Source: Aspidapion aeneum (lineage: Eukaryota; Arthropoda; Insecta; Coleoptera; Brentidae). Taken from it: a stretch of 64,000 nucleotides of DNA. A program made the translations under genes and the position numbers. Below, piece by piece: positions 11,160 through 23,600 of the stretch. The notes under the pieces were generated by a model. The model saw nothing but the letters and a program-made list of their open reading frames with translations, was not told the origin of the DNA and made no database searches. The first letter of the stretch is position 1. Each line of letters starts with the position of its first letter. The stretch lies in NCBI GenBank assembly GCA_963576565.1, contig OY755039.1, forward strand, positions 138,507,369 to 138,571,368, in the 5' to 3' direction.

Positions 11160-11425
11160 CAGTGGCGGATCCACAAGAACCCGACCCTTCCCTCCAGAAA
11201 AATTTTTTGGTTCTACCCACAAAATTTATCTTTGGCGCACCCTTTTTTCAACTGTTACACAAAAGTTATTTTATTTTCCAAAAAATTTCACCTGCGTCGT
11301 ACCTATTTGAATTTATCTGCCTGTGGTGCTAAATTTGAGAGGTCAGTTTTGACAGCAAATAAATAATATTTAGATTTTTGCTGCAATTTTGTCCCCAGGC
11401 TCTGAAAATTCTGGATCCGCCACTA
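11160..11425. mobile_element. hAT MITE with clean 8-bp target duplication in the ETFDH 3' end
   Basis: CAGTGGCGGATCC at 11160 pairs with GGATCCGCCACTA ending at 11425. AAAACTAC is present at 11152-11159 and at 11426-11433, an exact 8-bp duplication diagnostic of hAT insertion. The element lies 28 bp beyond the ETFDH stop codon and so probably within its 3' UTR. Confidence 0.85.
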
Positions 11426-11452
11426 AAAACTACACAGAAAAAAAAAGATGTC

Positions 11453-11616
11453 TTACATCCCGTTGTAAGCTGGACCGCCACCGCCTTCAGGTACGACCCA
11501 GTTAATATTTTGTGTGGGATCTTTAATATCACAGGTTTTGCAGTGGATGCAGTTTTGAGCATTGATCTGTAGCCTCTGCCCGTCTCCAGATTCTAGGGGA
11601 ACATATTCATAGACTC
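11453..11616 (-). CDS. ETFDH: ETFDH last coding exon (4Fe-4S cluster)
   Basis: Acceptor TTGCAG ends at 11617. The exon encodes [19 protein letters not shown], then the [19 protein letters not shown] segment with three of the four cluster cysteines, and ends at PAYNGM and TAA (11453-11455). Confidence 0.95.
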
Positions 11617-14600
11617 CTGCAACAAAAAAGGCTGTTGAACTTTTTGATATACAGTATCTTAACGGCAGAGAATTTTAAAAATAATTTTGTTTAAACAGGG
11701 TTCCACTGCACTGGTGAGAATAAAAAACATGTTATACATCAAAAAATGCCTTTTGATAAAAAGTGTTTATCGAATTATAACATGAAGTATTCAATAACAG
11801 CCTGTAACTTTAAAAGTCGTAGACAATGATTGAGTAGAAATGAAATTTCGGACTTCCATTGTTTTTATTTATTTTAAATACGACATTTCGGTTAGTAAGT
11901 ATCTCTAACCGTTTTCAAGTGTAAACTAAGCAATCTAGTCTACAGGCTACTACTTATACTAATTTGTGTGCAATCAGGTGTGACGCCCCCCCCCCCCTTT
12001 TTATATCTTGAGACGCTTGTTTTCCTTAAGGAGTGGTTTCCATATGTTTAGTATGTCCGTGCTTGGTTGGCTTAAATGACAGACAGAAAGATTCAAACCA
12101 CTGTATATAGGAAACCTACACACACGGGACAGTACCTAAATTTTAAGTCTAATCATTCTGTTGCTACAAAAACAAGGGGTTATAAGAAATTTATATTTAA
12201 GAGCCGTTAATATTTGTAGCAATAATGAAGAATTAAAGGACTTACAACAGAATGGTTATTCCGAGAAATTAATAAACTCAACGATCTCTAAAACTAAAAA
12301 CAAACCATTATTATTAACATTCCATATGTTCAAGGGATTTCAGAAAATATAAGACTAATAGCCAAACAATATAATATAACAACAGTATTTTCATCGGGAA
12401 ATACAATAAGGAGTTGTTTGTTGTAACTAAAACAAAACCAGAAAATCCCTTAAATAATAAGGAATGTAATCCCGTGTGAGTGTGGTAAATAATATGTAGG
12501 TTAAACGAAACGCGCTCTTCAGGTTAGAGTAAATGAACATCTAAAAATGGTGTGAAGGTAAAGTTTTGCATAAGGAGTCGCATTGGCGAAAACGAAAGTT
12601 TATTGAAGCGTTTAAAATGCAGAATAAAGAAGTTTTCAGTCAACCAAGCACGGACAAATCAAACATATGGAAACCACTCCTTAAGGAAAACAAGCGTCTT
12701 AGGACTAAAAAAAAGGTGCGGGCCGTCACACCTGACTACACACGAAATAGTATAAGTAGTATATAGACTAGATTGTTTAGTATACACTGAAAACGGTTAG
12801 AAATACTTACTAACCGAAACGTCGTGTTTAAAATAAATAAAGACAAGTCCGAAATTTAATTTCAACACCCTGTATAATACGGGGTTTTTTAACATCTCTC
12901 TCTGTATAAACAGGGGCATTTTTGGTTATTTTTTATAGGTTTATCAAAAAACACGGACACGATTTTGTTTGCGAGGGGGAAACCTTTTGGCTATCTTGAA
13001 ATTTTTATAGCATGCATCTTCTTCGAGGGGTAAACTTTACCCCTATAATTTTAATAGGGAAAGTGCCACCCCCTTCAAACAATATTCACGTTTTTATAAA
13101 CGTATAAAAAATACCCAAAAAAGTCTGTTACCGTTCAGGTGAAACATCGTTTATAAAAAAAAGTTTAAATAACGGAAGGGCGAAAAAATATCGAAACACA
13201 TAATATCGAAAAACAAAATATCGAATTAAAATATCGAAAGTACATAATATCGAAACTACAAAATATCGAAACTACAAAATATCGAATAACAAAATATCGA
13301 AACTACAAAATATCGAAAATATAAAATATCGAAACAACAAAATATCGAAACAACAAAATATCGAAAATACAAAATATCGAAAACACAAAATATTGAATAA
13401 CAAAATATCGAAAATACAAAATATCGAAACAACAAAATATCGAAACAACAAAATATCGAAAATACAAAATATCGAAAACACAAAATATCGTAAACACAAA
13501 ATATCGAAAATACAAAATATCGAAACAACAAAATATCGAAAATCAAAAACAGAAAATTTCGGAACCTACACCTAACCTGACCCTGACCTAATCTAACTTA
13601 ACCTAATCTGATATAACAAAAACCTAACCTAACAAAACCTAATCAAATCTAACCGAACCGAATCAAACCGAACCAGAAGCAAACTGAACCAACAATTTTT
13701 TTCAAAAAAAAAACTTTCCTGATTTCTTTCCCGGGATCCTAGAAGGTGTGAATTAGAACCGAACCGAACCGAACCGAACCGGACCGAACTGAACCAAACC
13801 GAACCGAACCAAACCGAACCATTCCCAACCAAACCTAATTAGCAGTGTTGTAGTTTAGTTTGCTTAGGTTAGGTTCGGTTCGGTTCGGGTCGGTTCGGTT
13901 CGGATCAGTTCGGTTCGGTTCCGTTCGGTTTGGTTCGGTTCGGTTCGGTTCGGTTCGGATTCACACCCTCTAGGATCCCGGGAAAGAAGTCAGGAAGTTT
14001 TTTTTTTGAAAAAAATTTTTGGTTCAGTTTGCTTTGGTTCGGTTTGTTTCGGCTAGATTTGATTAGGTTTTGTCAGGTTAGATTTTTGAAATTTTCCATT
14101 TTTATGAAGTTAGGTCAGATTAGGTTTAGTTAATTTCGATATTTTGTGATTCGATATTTTGTATTTTCGATATTTTGTATTTTCGATATTTTGTATTTTC
14201 GATATTTTGTATTTTCGATATTTTATAGTTTCGATATTTTGTATTTTCGATATTTTTTCGCCCTTATGGGTCGAAACTCTTTTTTTTGTCGAGATATAGA
14301 GCACTAAATTGGGAAAACTCTAAAAGGTTCGTTTTCAATTAGGAGGTTTTGAAAAAAGGACAAATCGAGCAAATCTTGTTAAAGTTTACTGTAAAAAAAA
14401 AAGAGGATTTGCACTCGAGTTGTCTTTTTTTCAAAACCCCAAGATACGTTTTTAATTTTAAGTTCTTTAAAAAAGGCGCAGTAAAAACATAAAATTTGTT
14501 AGAGCAATAGAAAATATCTAGACAATATTTAGAGAAAATAAATGAATCCATGATGGATCTGATACCTTCCTAGCCCATTAGCACACTCCAAAGAATATCA

Positions 14601-17600
14601 GCTTTGCGGGCTAGGAAGGTAAAAATTATGCATTACCTGCGGGACAAAATCGTCCTTCCGGTCCGTCAAACTTCTTCAAATTGACATTGACCGGCACGCT
14701 GTCATCTTTCAAGGTCAAATGCGCAGGCTGATCTCCCTCGTGATTGGTTCCCGTCAAAGCGACAGATGTCAAAAGGTCGAAACTGATTTTTCCATCAGGT
14801 TTGGGGTATTCTATTGGTGTGCAGTCTTTGGCTGGTTTTAGTCTTTTATGGTCAGGATCTGAAATATGTATGTTTTTTTATTTACTTTACATTGTTACTT
14901 AACACATTTGAATTGAGTTTTCGGAACACTGGAGATTATTCCAATAAGGTAACTGATTCTTTGTTTGAAACACGACGTTTCGGTTAGTAAGTATCTCTAA
15001 CCGTTTTCAAGTGTAAACTAAAGGGATTTTCTGGTTTTGTTTTAGTTACAAAACTTTATCGTATTTCCCGATGAAAATACTGTTTTTATATTATAGTGTT
15101 TGGCTATTCGTCTTATGTTATGCTTATGGAAAATGATGACGAACTACAGAGTTTTCTACACCATCTGAACGGTATTCGGCTAACAATCAAATGCACCATG
15201 GAAATTAAAAAAGATTCGACCTTACCTTTTTTGGATATTCTTGTCAAACGGTTAGACAGAAACATTCAAACCACTGTATATACAGGGTGTCCCAAATTGG
15301 GCACTTTTAGGGGGTTTAAGGTACTTCTAGGGGAGACAGAGAAAAACTGACCACACATTGCGAGGCTCAAATTTGAAGAGAAGACTTATAGTAAAAACCG
15401 CATTTTGAAATATTGTCTCGTCTTTGAGCTACGGGGGCTTTTTGAAAAGTTGCATTTTTGAAGGGGGTTTATAACTTCGTTATTAGTGGAAATTTTGATT
15501 TTGAGTAAATTGCAGTTTTATAGACTTTGTCACGAGGAATTCACCCGCATAATTATATTTTAACCGTCACTTTTAGTTTTTGAGATATGACATAAAGTTG
15601 CATTTTTTCTTATGGAATGGCCTATATTTTAATTAATTTTCGAATTCGCCATTGAATTCTTTTCAAAATGATGTATCATATGTCATAGTTTGATTGAGCG
15701 GTTCAGGAGATATTCAGCTTTTTCACTTATTTCTAGTGCGCTATGATTTCCTGCTGAGGCAGGTAAAGGCACTCCAGTATTTTTATTATTTTACACAGTC
15801 ACAAATATAGTAAGGCTGGTTTGAAAAAATTATAATTCAGCTGACGGCCCTCAAAGCCTAGTTATAAAAAGTTTTAAAAAATGATACATATTTCAAAATA
15901 AAATTAAAACCCTTTTGTGCAAAATAATATCATATCAAAGCGTAATGTCAAATTGTTTAAACAATTGAAAACAATGACAAAACGCCAAGACGCAAGGCCA
16001 ACTTGATTTGCATAGTATAAGACAACAAAACTCTAGGAGCATTGAAGTAGGATTTGACCGCAAGGCTTTCACGTCAATGGCGCATGACGTCATTCAACTC
16101 ACGCTAGACAAAAATAAAAAACTTTAATTATCTCCGAAACCGCTCAATCAAACTATGACATATGATACATCATTTTGAAAAGAATTCAATCACGAATTCG
16201 AAAATTAATTAAAATATAGGCCATTCCATAAGAAAAAATGCAACTTTATGTCATATCTCAAAAACTAAAAGTGACAGTTAAAATTTAATTTAGCGGTTGA
16301 ATTCCTCGCGACAAAGTCTATAAAATTGCAATTTACTCTAAATCAATATTTCCAATAATAACGAAGTTATAGACCCCCCTTCAAAATGCAGACTTTTCAA
16401 AAAGCCCCCGTAGGTCAAAGACGAGACGATATTTCAAAATGCGGTTTTCACTATAAGTCTTCTCTTGAAATTTGAGCCTCGTAATGCGTGGTCAGTTTTT
16501 CTCTGTCTTCCCTAGAAGTACCTTAAACCCCCCAAAAGTGCCCAATTTGGGACACCCTGTACAGTGGTTTGAAACCTACACACACAGGATAGTACCTAAA
16601 TTTTAAGTCTATCATTATGTTGCTACAAAACAAGGAGGTATAAGTAGTTTGTATTTAAGAGCCGTAAATATTTGTAGTAATAATGAAGAATTAACCACAG
16701 ACATTAACAACATTAAAAATCAGAATGGTTATTCTGAGAAATTAATAAGCTCAACGATCTCTAAAATTAAAAACAAACCAAATGTAGTGAATTCTCAAAA
16801 TAATAATAATAATTCGTTGGGTATTATTAACATTCCATATGTCCAGATTTTAGAAAACATAAGACGAATAGCCAAACACTATAATATAAAAACATTATTT
16901 TCATCGGGAAATACGATATAAGGAGTTTTGTAACGAAAACAAAACCAGAAAATCCCTTAAATAATAAGGAATGTATTTACCAAATCCCGTGTGAGTGTGG
17001 TAAATCATATGTAGGTGAAACGAAACGCCCTCCTCAGATTAGAGTAAATGAACATCTAAAAAGAACTTAATTAGGGGATATTGAAAAATCCGGTTTAGCG
17101 GATCATGCATGGTCAAATTATCACAGGATTCAGTGGTCAGAAGCGAAAGTTTTGCATAAGGAGTCGCATTGGCGAAACCGAAAATTTATTGAAGGTACAT
17201 TTATAATATAAACATATGGAAACCACTCCTTAAAAAAAACAGGCGTCTCAGGATTCAAAAGGGCACATCAAGTAGTATAAGTTTAGTTTACACTTAAAAA
17301 CGGTTAGAGGTACTAACTAACCGAAACGTCGTGTTTAAAATAAATAAAGACAACGGAAGTCCGAAATTTTGTTTCTAAGGTAACTGATAATTTGTTTCTA
17401 AGGTAACTGATAATAAGTGCTGCGCTCTTTATCAGTTACCTTATCGAAAACGGCTTGAACAAAAAAAACTTACTAACCTCCATGTTTGAACGTCCAGGGT
17501 TCATGTCCGCCAACCAAAATGGAGAACCCACTGTACGCCAGGCCGCCATACAAGCCGAGAGGTGTATGAAAACTGGGCCTAATGTTTCTGACAGCTTTCA

Positions 17601-20600
17601 GTTCTTTGTGAATCCAACTGCTTTTGAATTTATCTTCATAGACGAATGGTTGGAAGCCCTCGGTTTTCTGTTGGTCGCCGTTTATCGTTTCATAAACGCT
17701 TTCGGCGGCCAACATGCCGCTTTTCATTGCGTTGTGGGTGCCTAAAATAATTAATAGATTTATTGGAAATTCCAGGCTAACAGTATTAAGGCAACAACAA
17801 TACGAGAAAGTGCCCACGGATAATGATCCCCTTCCAAAAGAATGGATGAAAATCCCCATCCGCTTTCCAACCTCACCCCCACTCGCTATCACTTCGACTG
17901 GTCCTCTCTCCAACTTATCCTGTGGCCAAAGTTGTATCGAAATTTTAGAGAGGCTTAAGACATCGGTCTACCCAAAAAGGGACTGCTGTTGTTGTTGGGG
18001 AGTCACAGGGGAAGGAAGAAGGTTACGGAGCTAGGAAGGATTGGAATAAAAGTGAAGGAAAGACCTGCACAAGTAAAGGCTCGTTTTTATGTGACAACAA
18101 TGTCGCGACTTTAGTGCCATGACACTAAAAGTCGCGACATTTTTTAAACATGCAAACTTTAAAGTCACGTTGTCACGGCAACAATTCGAAGCAAACCGTG
18201 GCATTAGTGTCGCGATATCAAAATCATGTTCAACATCGTGAAAATAGCAGTGCCGCACTGGCATTTGGCAAGGCTCGTTTTCATGCGACATAATAATATC
18301 ATGACATTTTAAGTCATGACAATATGACATTTAGTTCACACGTGGTCACGACAATGCGGCACTGCTATTTCCATGAGGTATGTTGCATGGAACTAGCAAA
18401 AAGTCACAAAAATATCAACATAATTTTGATATCGCGACACTAATGCCACGGCTTCAAATTGTTGCCGCAACAACGTGACTTTGAAGTTTACATGTTTAAA
18501 AATGTCGCGCCTTTTAGTGTCATCGCACTAAAGTCGTGACATTGTTGTCACGTGAAAACGTGACATTGTTGTCACATGAAAACCTGACATTGTTGTCACA
18601 TAAAAACGAGCCTGAAAACTGTAGGCGTGGTTGTTTGAGTCTGTTTTACACACCTGTCCCTCTTTAGTATTAGTATCTTTATCTCTTTCCATAAGAGAAA
18701 AAGGAAAATAGAAGTGAGCTAATCTAGGGAAAGATGGTAGTACTTGATTTTTTAGTGATAGAATCTAGGGGAAGGGTAGTAATTGGTTTTTTGCTGGTAG
18801 AAGCTAGGGGTATCCGGTAGTAGTTGATTTTTTGATGGTAGAATCTAGGGAGAGGTGGTAGTAGTTGATCTTGAGGTGGTAGAAGCTAAGAGAAGGTGGT
18901 AGTGGTTGGTTTTTTAGTGGTAGAAGCTAGGGGAAGGTGGAAGTAGTTGATTTTTTGTTGGTAGAAACTAGGGGGATCTTATAGTGGTTGATTTTTTGGT
19001 GGTAGAATCTTGGGGGAGGTGGTAGTAGTTGGTCTTTTGGTGGTACAAGCTAGGGCTACCATCTTCCCTAGTTATTTTTTTTGCTGGTCGAAGCTAGGGG
19101 AATCTGGTAGTAGTTGGTTTTTTGGTGTCAGAAGCTAGGAGAAGGTGGTAGTGGTTGGTTTTTTGGTAATAGAATCTAGGAGGAGGCGGTAGTAGTTAAT
19201 TTTTAAGTGGTAGAGGCTAGGGGAAGGTGGCAGTAGTTCGTTTTTTGGTGGCAGAAGCTAGGGAAACGTGGTAGTAGTCGATGTTTTGGTGGTAGAATCT
19301 AGAGGGAGGTGGTACTAGTTGATTTTTAAGTGGTAGAAGCTAGGGACAGGTGATAGCAGTTGGTTTTTTGTTGGTAGAAGCTAGGGAAAGGTGATAGTGG
19401 TTGGTTTTTTGGTGGTAGAATCTAGGGGAAGGTGGCAGTAGTGGGTTTTTTGGTGGCAGAAACTAGGAGAAGGTGGTAGTAGTTGTTTTTTTGATGGTAG
19501 GATCTTGGGGGAGGGGCGGTAGTAGTAAGTGATAGAGGCTACGGGAAGGTGGTAGTAGCTTTGATTTGTTAGTTAGGATTTGTTTCGACCTCAAACAAAT
19601 CGCTCTGACATCGAAAAGTATTAAAAAAAGGTTGGTCAGTAAAATTCTGGCCAGTGAAATAGGTAGACCCGTCCGAGGCTGAACGGATCAAAAATCACGT
19701 GACATCTATTCTAAGGCACAGGCAGCGCCTCTAGTGATAACCCATTGAACTACACTTTCAATGGTTATAACGATTTTGAAAATATTTTTACAATACCCGA
19801 ATGAACTATTTTATAAGAAAACAAAACGATCCTGTTTCTTTATTATATCAAAGGATTTGTCAAAATTGTCAACCGTATCCAATGGATTTTTTAAAATATT
19901 TTGTATATAATAAAAAAATAAATAAAAACTAAAGTAGTTTTGACGAAGCCAGTAAAAAGAGAACTTTTTGGTCGTATTCTTTTTTTTTTTTTAGAATATG
20001 AGTAATTATCAAACAACTGTCTCGATACGGTTGTTAAAGACTTTTTGAAAAATAATCCTTAAAATTTCGACAATGGAATCCCGTTTTCTTGTTTATTTGG
20101 GGAAAAGATTGAGCCAAAAACATTGCCAGTTGGTAGCTTTTATACTAGAAATGAGGATTTTTTGACTTTCAATATGCGGTCTTAAAAACATTTGCCTCCA
20201 AAGTTACTATGAAAAACACAACTCATCTTCATTAAATACCTTTGATTTTTGGTAAATTAATGAACCCCGCCGCGCAGCCCACAAGGCAGCCTCCAGGAAA
20301 AGTTAGTTTCGGAATGCTCTGAAAGCCGCCCTCGACCAAAGCTCGGGCCCCATATGCCACTCTGGTCCCATCTTCAAAGTAGTGCTTTATCGATGGATGG
20401 TGTTTGAACCTGTTAAAAAATAAGTTTAATTACCCCTATGTCAGGCCGATGGATCGGGTTCGCAACACTTGTGTTTTTGAAGTTACCGGGACAGACTTTG
20501 CCAAGCCTTTAATTTTGAAAGATGGACAAAAAGCATATTTGCCTATTGCCTACACTTGTGCGGTTTTCGAGCGATTCATCTCGACGTTACTACCGGACTT

Positions 20601-23600
20601 TCAACTTCGTCATTTATGATGGCACTCAGACGTTTCGTTTCGCGTAGAGGTAAAAAGACCAATGGCAATCTATAGTGATAATGGGTCTGACTCATCAAGG
20701 TAGAATAAAGGGGAGCCGCTCCAAGCATTTGTATAATGCAACAGAAAGTGGGACCCCTAGGCGTGGCTTAGAGTCGTACCAATATGTCTGCTTAACAGGG
20801 CTGCACTCAATACATTTGTTTATATTTCTTTTTAATACAAGATGACAGCTTCTTCTCTGCAAGGGATATCGAGAAGGGTAATACTTAAGTTTGGGAAAAA
20901 TTGATGTTTATTGATTTAGGGATGAAAATTATGAATTTATGATAAGATTAATTTTTCTACTTTTAATAAAAAATTATGTTTATAAAAATTCCAATAATAT
21001 TAACTCACTCATAGTCACTTTCCTAATCAAAATGTGCCGTATAAAATTTTATTTTGCCGCGGTAATATTTGGTTTGGAAAAGTAACAGCGACTTTCGTGG
21101 GCTTTTTGATGAAGATTTTACAACACTTGTTTGAGTTGATTACTAATGATCCCACCAACACTGCCTGAACTGTTAACAGACCCAAAATTATCTTAATCAA
21201 AAAGTAAGGTTAGGTGTCAATTTTGGCACACACATCAAAATTCAGGTATTTATTTTTTGGCTGTCAAAAATATTTATATACGGGTAAAATGTGTGCACAG
21301 CTCTGAAGTATGGAAATTCATTTCTACAGTAAAAAACCCAACAAAAGAAAAAGTAAACATCAAACCAGAACAATGGACAGAACACTACAAGGGACTGCTG
21401 CAGGAGACGAGACCCGAATATCTGGCAGCCTCTCCGAGGAGAGACATAGAAGTACATGGAGAGAAAGTAATCATCGAAAAAGAAATAATAAAGAATAGTA
21501 TAAACAAGCTTAAATCCGGAAAAGCTAGCGGACCTGGGGGAATATATGCTGAAATGCTCAAATATGGATCAGAGAAACTACTCGAAAATCTCACATATAT
21601 TATCAATCAATGCATAAACGGACATCCAGTACCTAATGATTGGAAAATTGCATTCATATCCTCAATACATAAAAAAGGAAACAAGCTGGATTGTAACAAT
21701 TACAGAGGAATTTCAGTCACCAGCACTCTAAGTAGATTGTACGGTAGGATTCTTAGAGATCTAATAGAGAATGATTTTCATGAACAAGAAGAAGAAGAGC
21801 AAAGTGGGTTTCGTGCAGGCAGATCTTGTAGTGATAATGTTTTTTGTCTTAAACAAGTAATTGAGAAAAGAAGCGCCAGAAATATAGAGACTCATGTTAC
21901 CTTTGTGTACAAAAAGCATATGATACCGTTCCAGTAGAAAAATTATGGACGGTGTTGGAACAAACTAATATCAATCATACATACATAAAAGCGATAAAAG
22001 AACTATACAAAGGGTTAAAATCTAAAATTAAAATGGGAAATCGACTTTCAAAAGAATTCCTGGTAACAAAAGGCTTAAGACAGGGATGTTGTATCTCTCC
22101 TACTCTTTTTAAAATATATATCGCAGTGGCTCTAAAAAACTGGAAACGTAAGTGCACGGCATGGGAATACAACTTAACGACCGATTTACTATATACACAC
22201 TACAGTTTGCTGACGACCAAGTAATTGTAGCTAATGATAAAGAAGACATGGAGTATATGATGAGAAAGTTAACGGAAGAATACCAAAAATGGGGACTAAC
22301 AGTGAACGTGGACAAGACACAGTACTTATGTATTGGAAACGAATCCAGTGAGTTAGAACTAGACAATGGACAAACAATATCTCCATGCAATGAGTATGTA
22401 TACTTGGGTGTCACATTTGATAAGACAGGAACAGACTGTAAAGAATGGGAAAAAAAAAAGAGTAAAAGCAAAAAAGGTTATTGGATGTCTTAACAGTATT
22501 TTATGGAGCAGAGAGATAAGAAAGAATGTAAAATTTAACATATATGAAACAATGGTAAAAAGCACGCTGTTGTATGGAATAGAGACTTGTCGCGTAACAG
22601 AAAAATACAAAACAAAAATGGAAAGTGTCGAAATGGATGCAATAAGAAGATCAATGAGAATATCTAGATTAGATCACATAAGAAATGAGATCATAAAAGA
22701 AAGAATGGGAATCGAGGGAAGCATAACGGATGACATCACTAAAAGGCAACTGATATGGTACGGCCATGTACAACGGATGAACGACGAAAGATTACCAAAA
22801 CAGGTCCTAGAATGGCAACCAGTAGGGCGCAGAAAAAGTGGACGTCCTAAACTAGAATGGCAACAGTCAATCCAAAGATCAATGAGTCAAAAGAATCTGA
22901 CAGAAGATGATTGTCAGGATCGAAGGAGGTGGAGAATAGGCGTCGGACAACGTAGAAAAACGTTCTAAACCGACATAGTAGTAGTAGTAGTAGTAGTAAA
23001 ATATGTCTTTAGATTATGCCTTATATCTTCTAAACTATATCACCTTCACAACTATGTCTCGCGCGCCCTAGGGGCAAAATATATAATTTTTTTTGACAGT
23101 CAAAAAGTTAGTGCGTGAAGGCCAATGTGCCTGCCAAATTTCATTACTTTAGCTTAAACCGTTTAGAAATTAAAAAATATTTTGACACTAACCTTGCTTT
23201 TTGACTAAAAGAATTTTGGGTCTGTTTACTAGTCAGGCAGTGTTGTTGGAATTATTACTATTCGATTAAAACTGGTGTTGTAAAATCTTCATCAAAACGC
23301 CCACGAAGGCCAAATTTTGACGCTAGGGCCCGGACTACGATGCGGTTATTAAAAAGCAGTTTGCAGCGCAGTGGAAATAATGTTTTCTTGATTGTATGAA
23401 ATCAAACTGTCCTAGGCCTGTAAAAGTACTATTTTCGATAGTTGTTAAATAAACTCTTATTATGCACATAATATAAAATTTTTGACACATATTAATATGA
23501 GAGGGTTATTAAGAAAACTGAATGTATAAAATCACTGGGATGTTGTGTCAAAACTTTCTTCACAAAAATGCTTGGAACAAAGCACTATATTTTGTAGGCT

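Larger units (their letters stand above)
14945..17388 (+). mobile_element. Penelope-like element, copy 2, interrupted by a mariner-like palindrome
   Basis: TAAGGTAACTGAT is found at 14945-14957 and 17376-17388, a likely 13-bp target duplication. The left part (about 14966-15115) is an inverted partial copy of the element's 3' end. Then direct sequence starts: reverse transcriptase C-terminal part (15121-15280), an inserted 1.28-kb palindrome (15281-16561), then the connector and GIY-YIG endonuclease (16562-17210). The ends carry the GAAATTTCGGACTT-type terminus seen in copy 1. It is located in an ETFDH intron, 90 bp from the exon at 17478. Confidence 0.8.
21050..23320. repeat. Inverted repeats flanking the RTE-like LINE
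   Basis: Segments at about 21088-21215 and 23180-23312 are imperfect reverse complements (for example TTTGATGAAGATTTTACAAC at the left, inverted at the right; CACTGCCTGAACTGTTAACA similarly). This suggests that a short inverted-repeat element received the LINE insertion. Confidence 0.6.

Noticed and set aside
13256..13546. Minus-strand frames with YFVFSIFC repeats as a membrane protein
   Set aside because: They are translations of a tandem ~16-bp AT-rich repeat and are open in several frames because the unit lacks stops.
17473..17913. 146-codon minus-strand frame as a complete gene
   Set aside because: Only 17478-17741 matches ETFDH and has splice borders; the upstream part is intron sequence.
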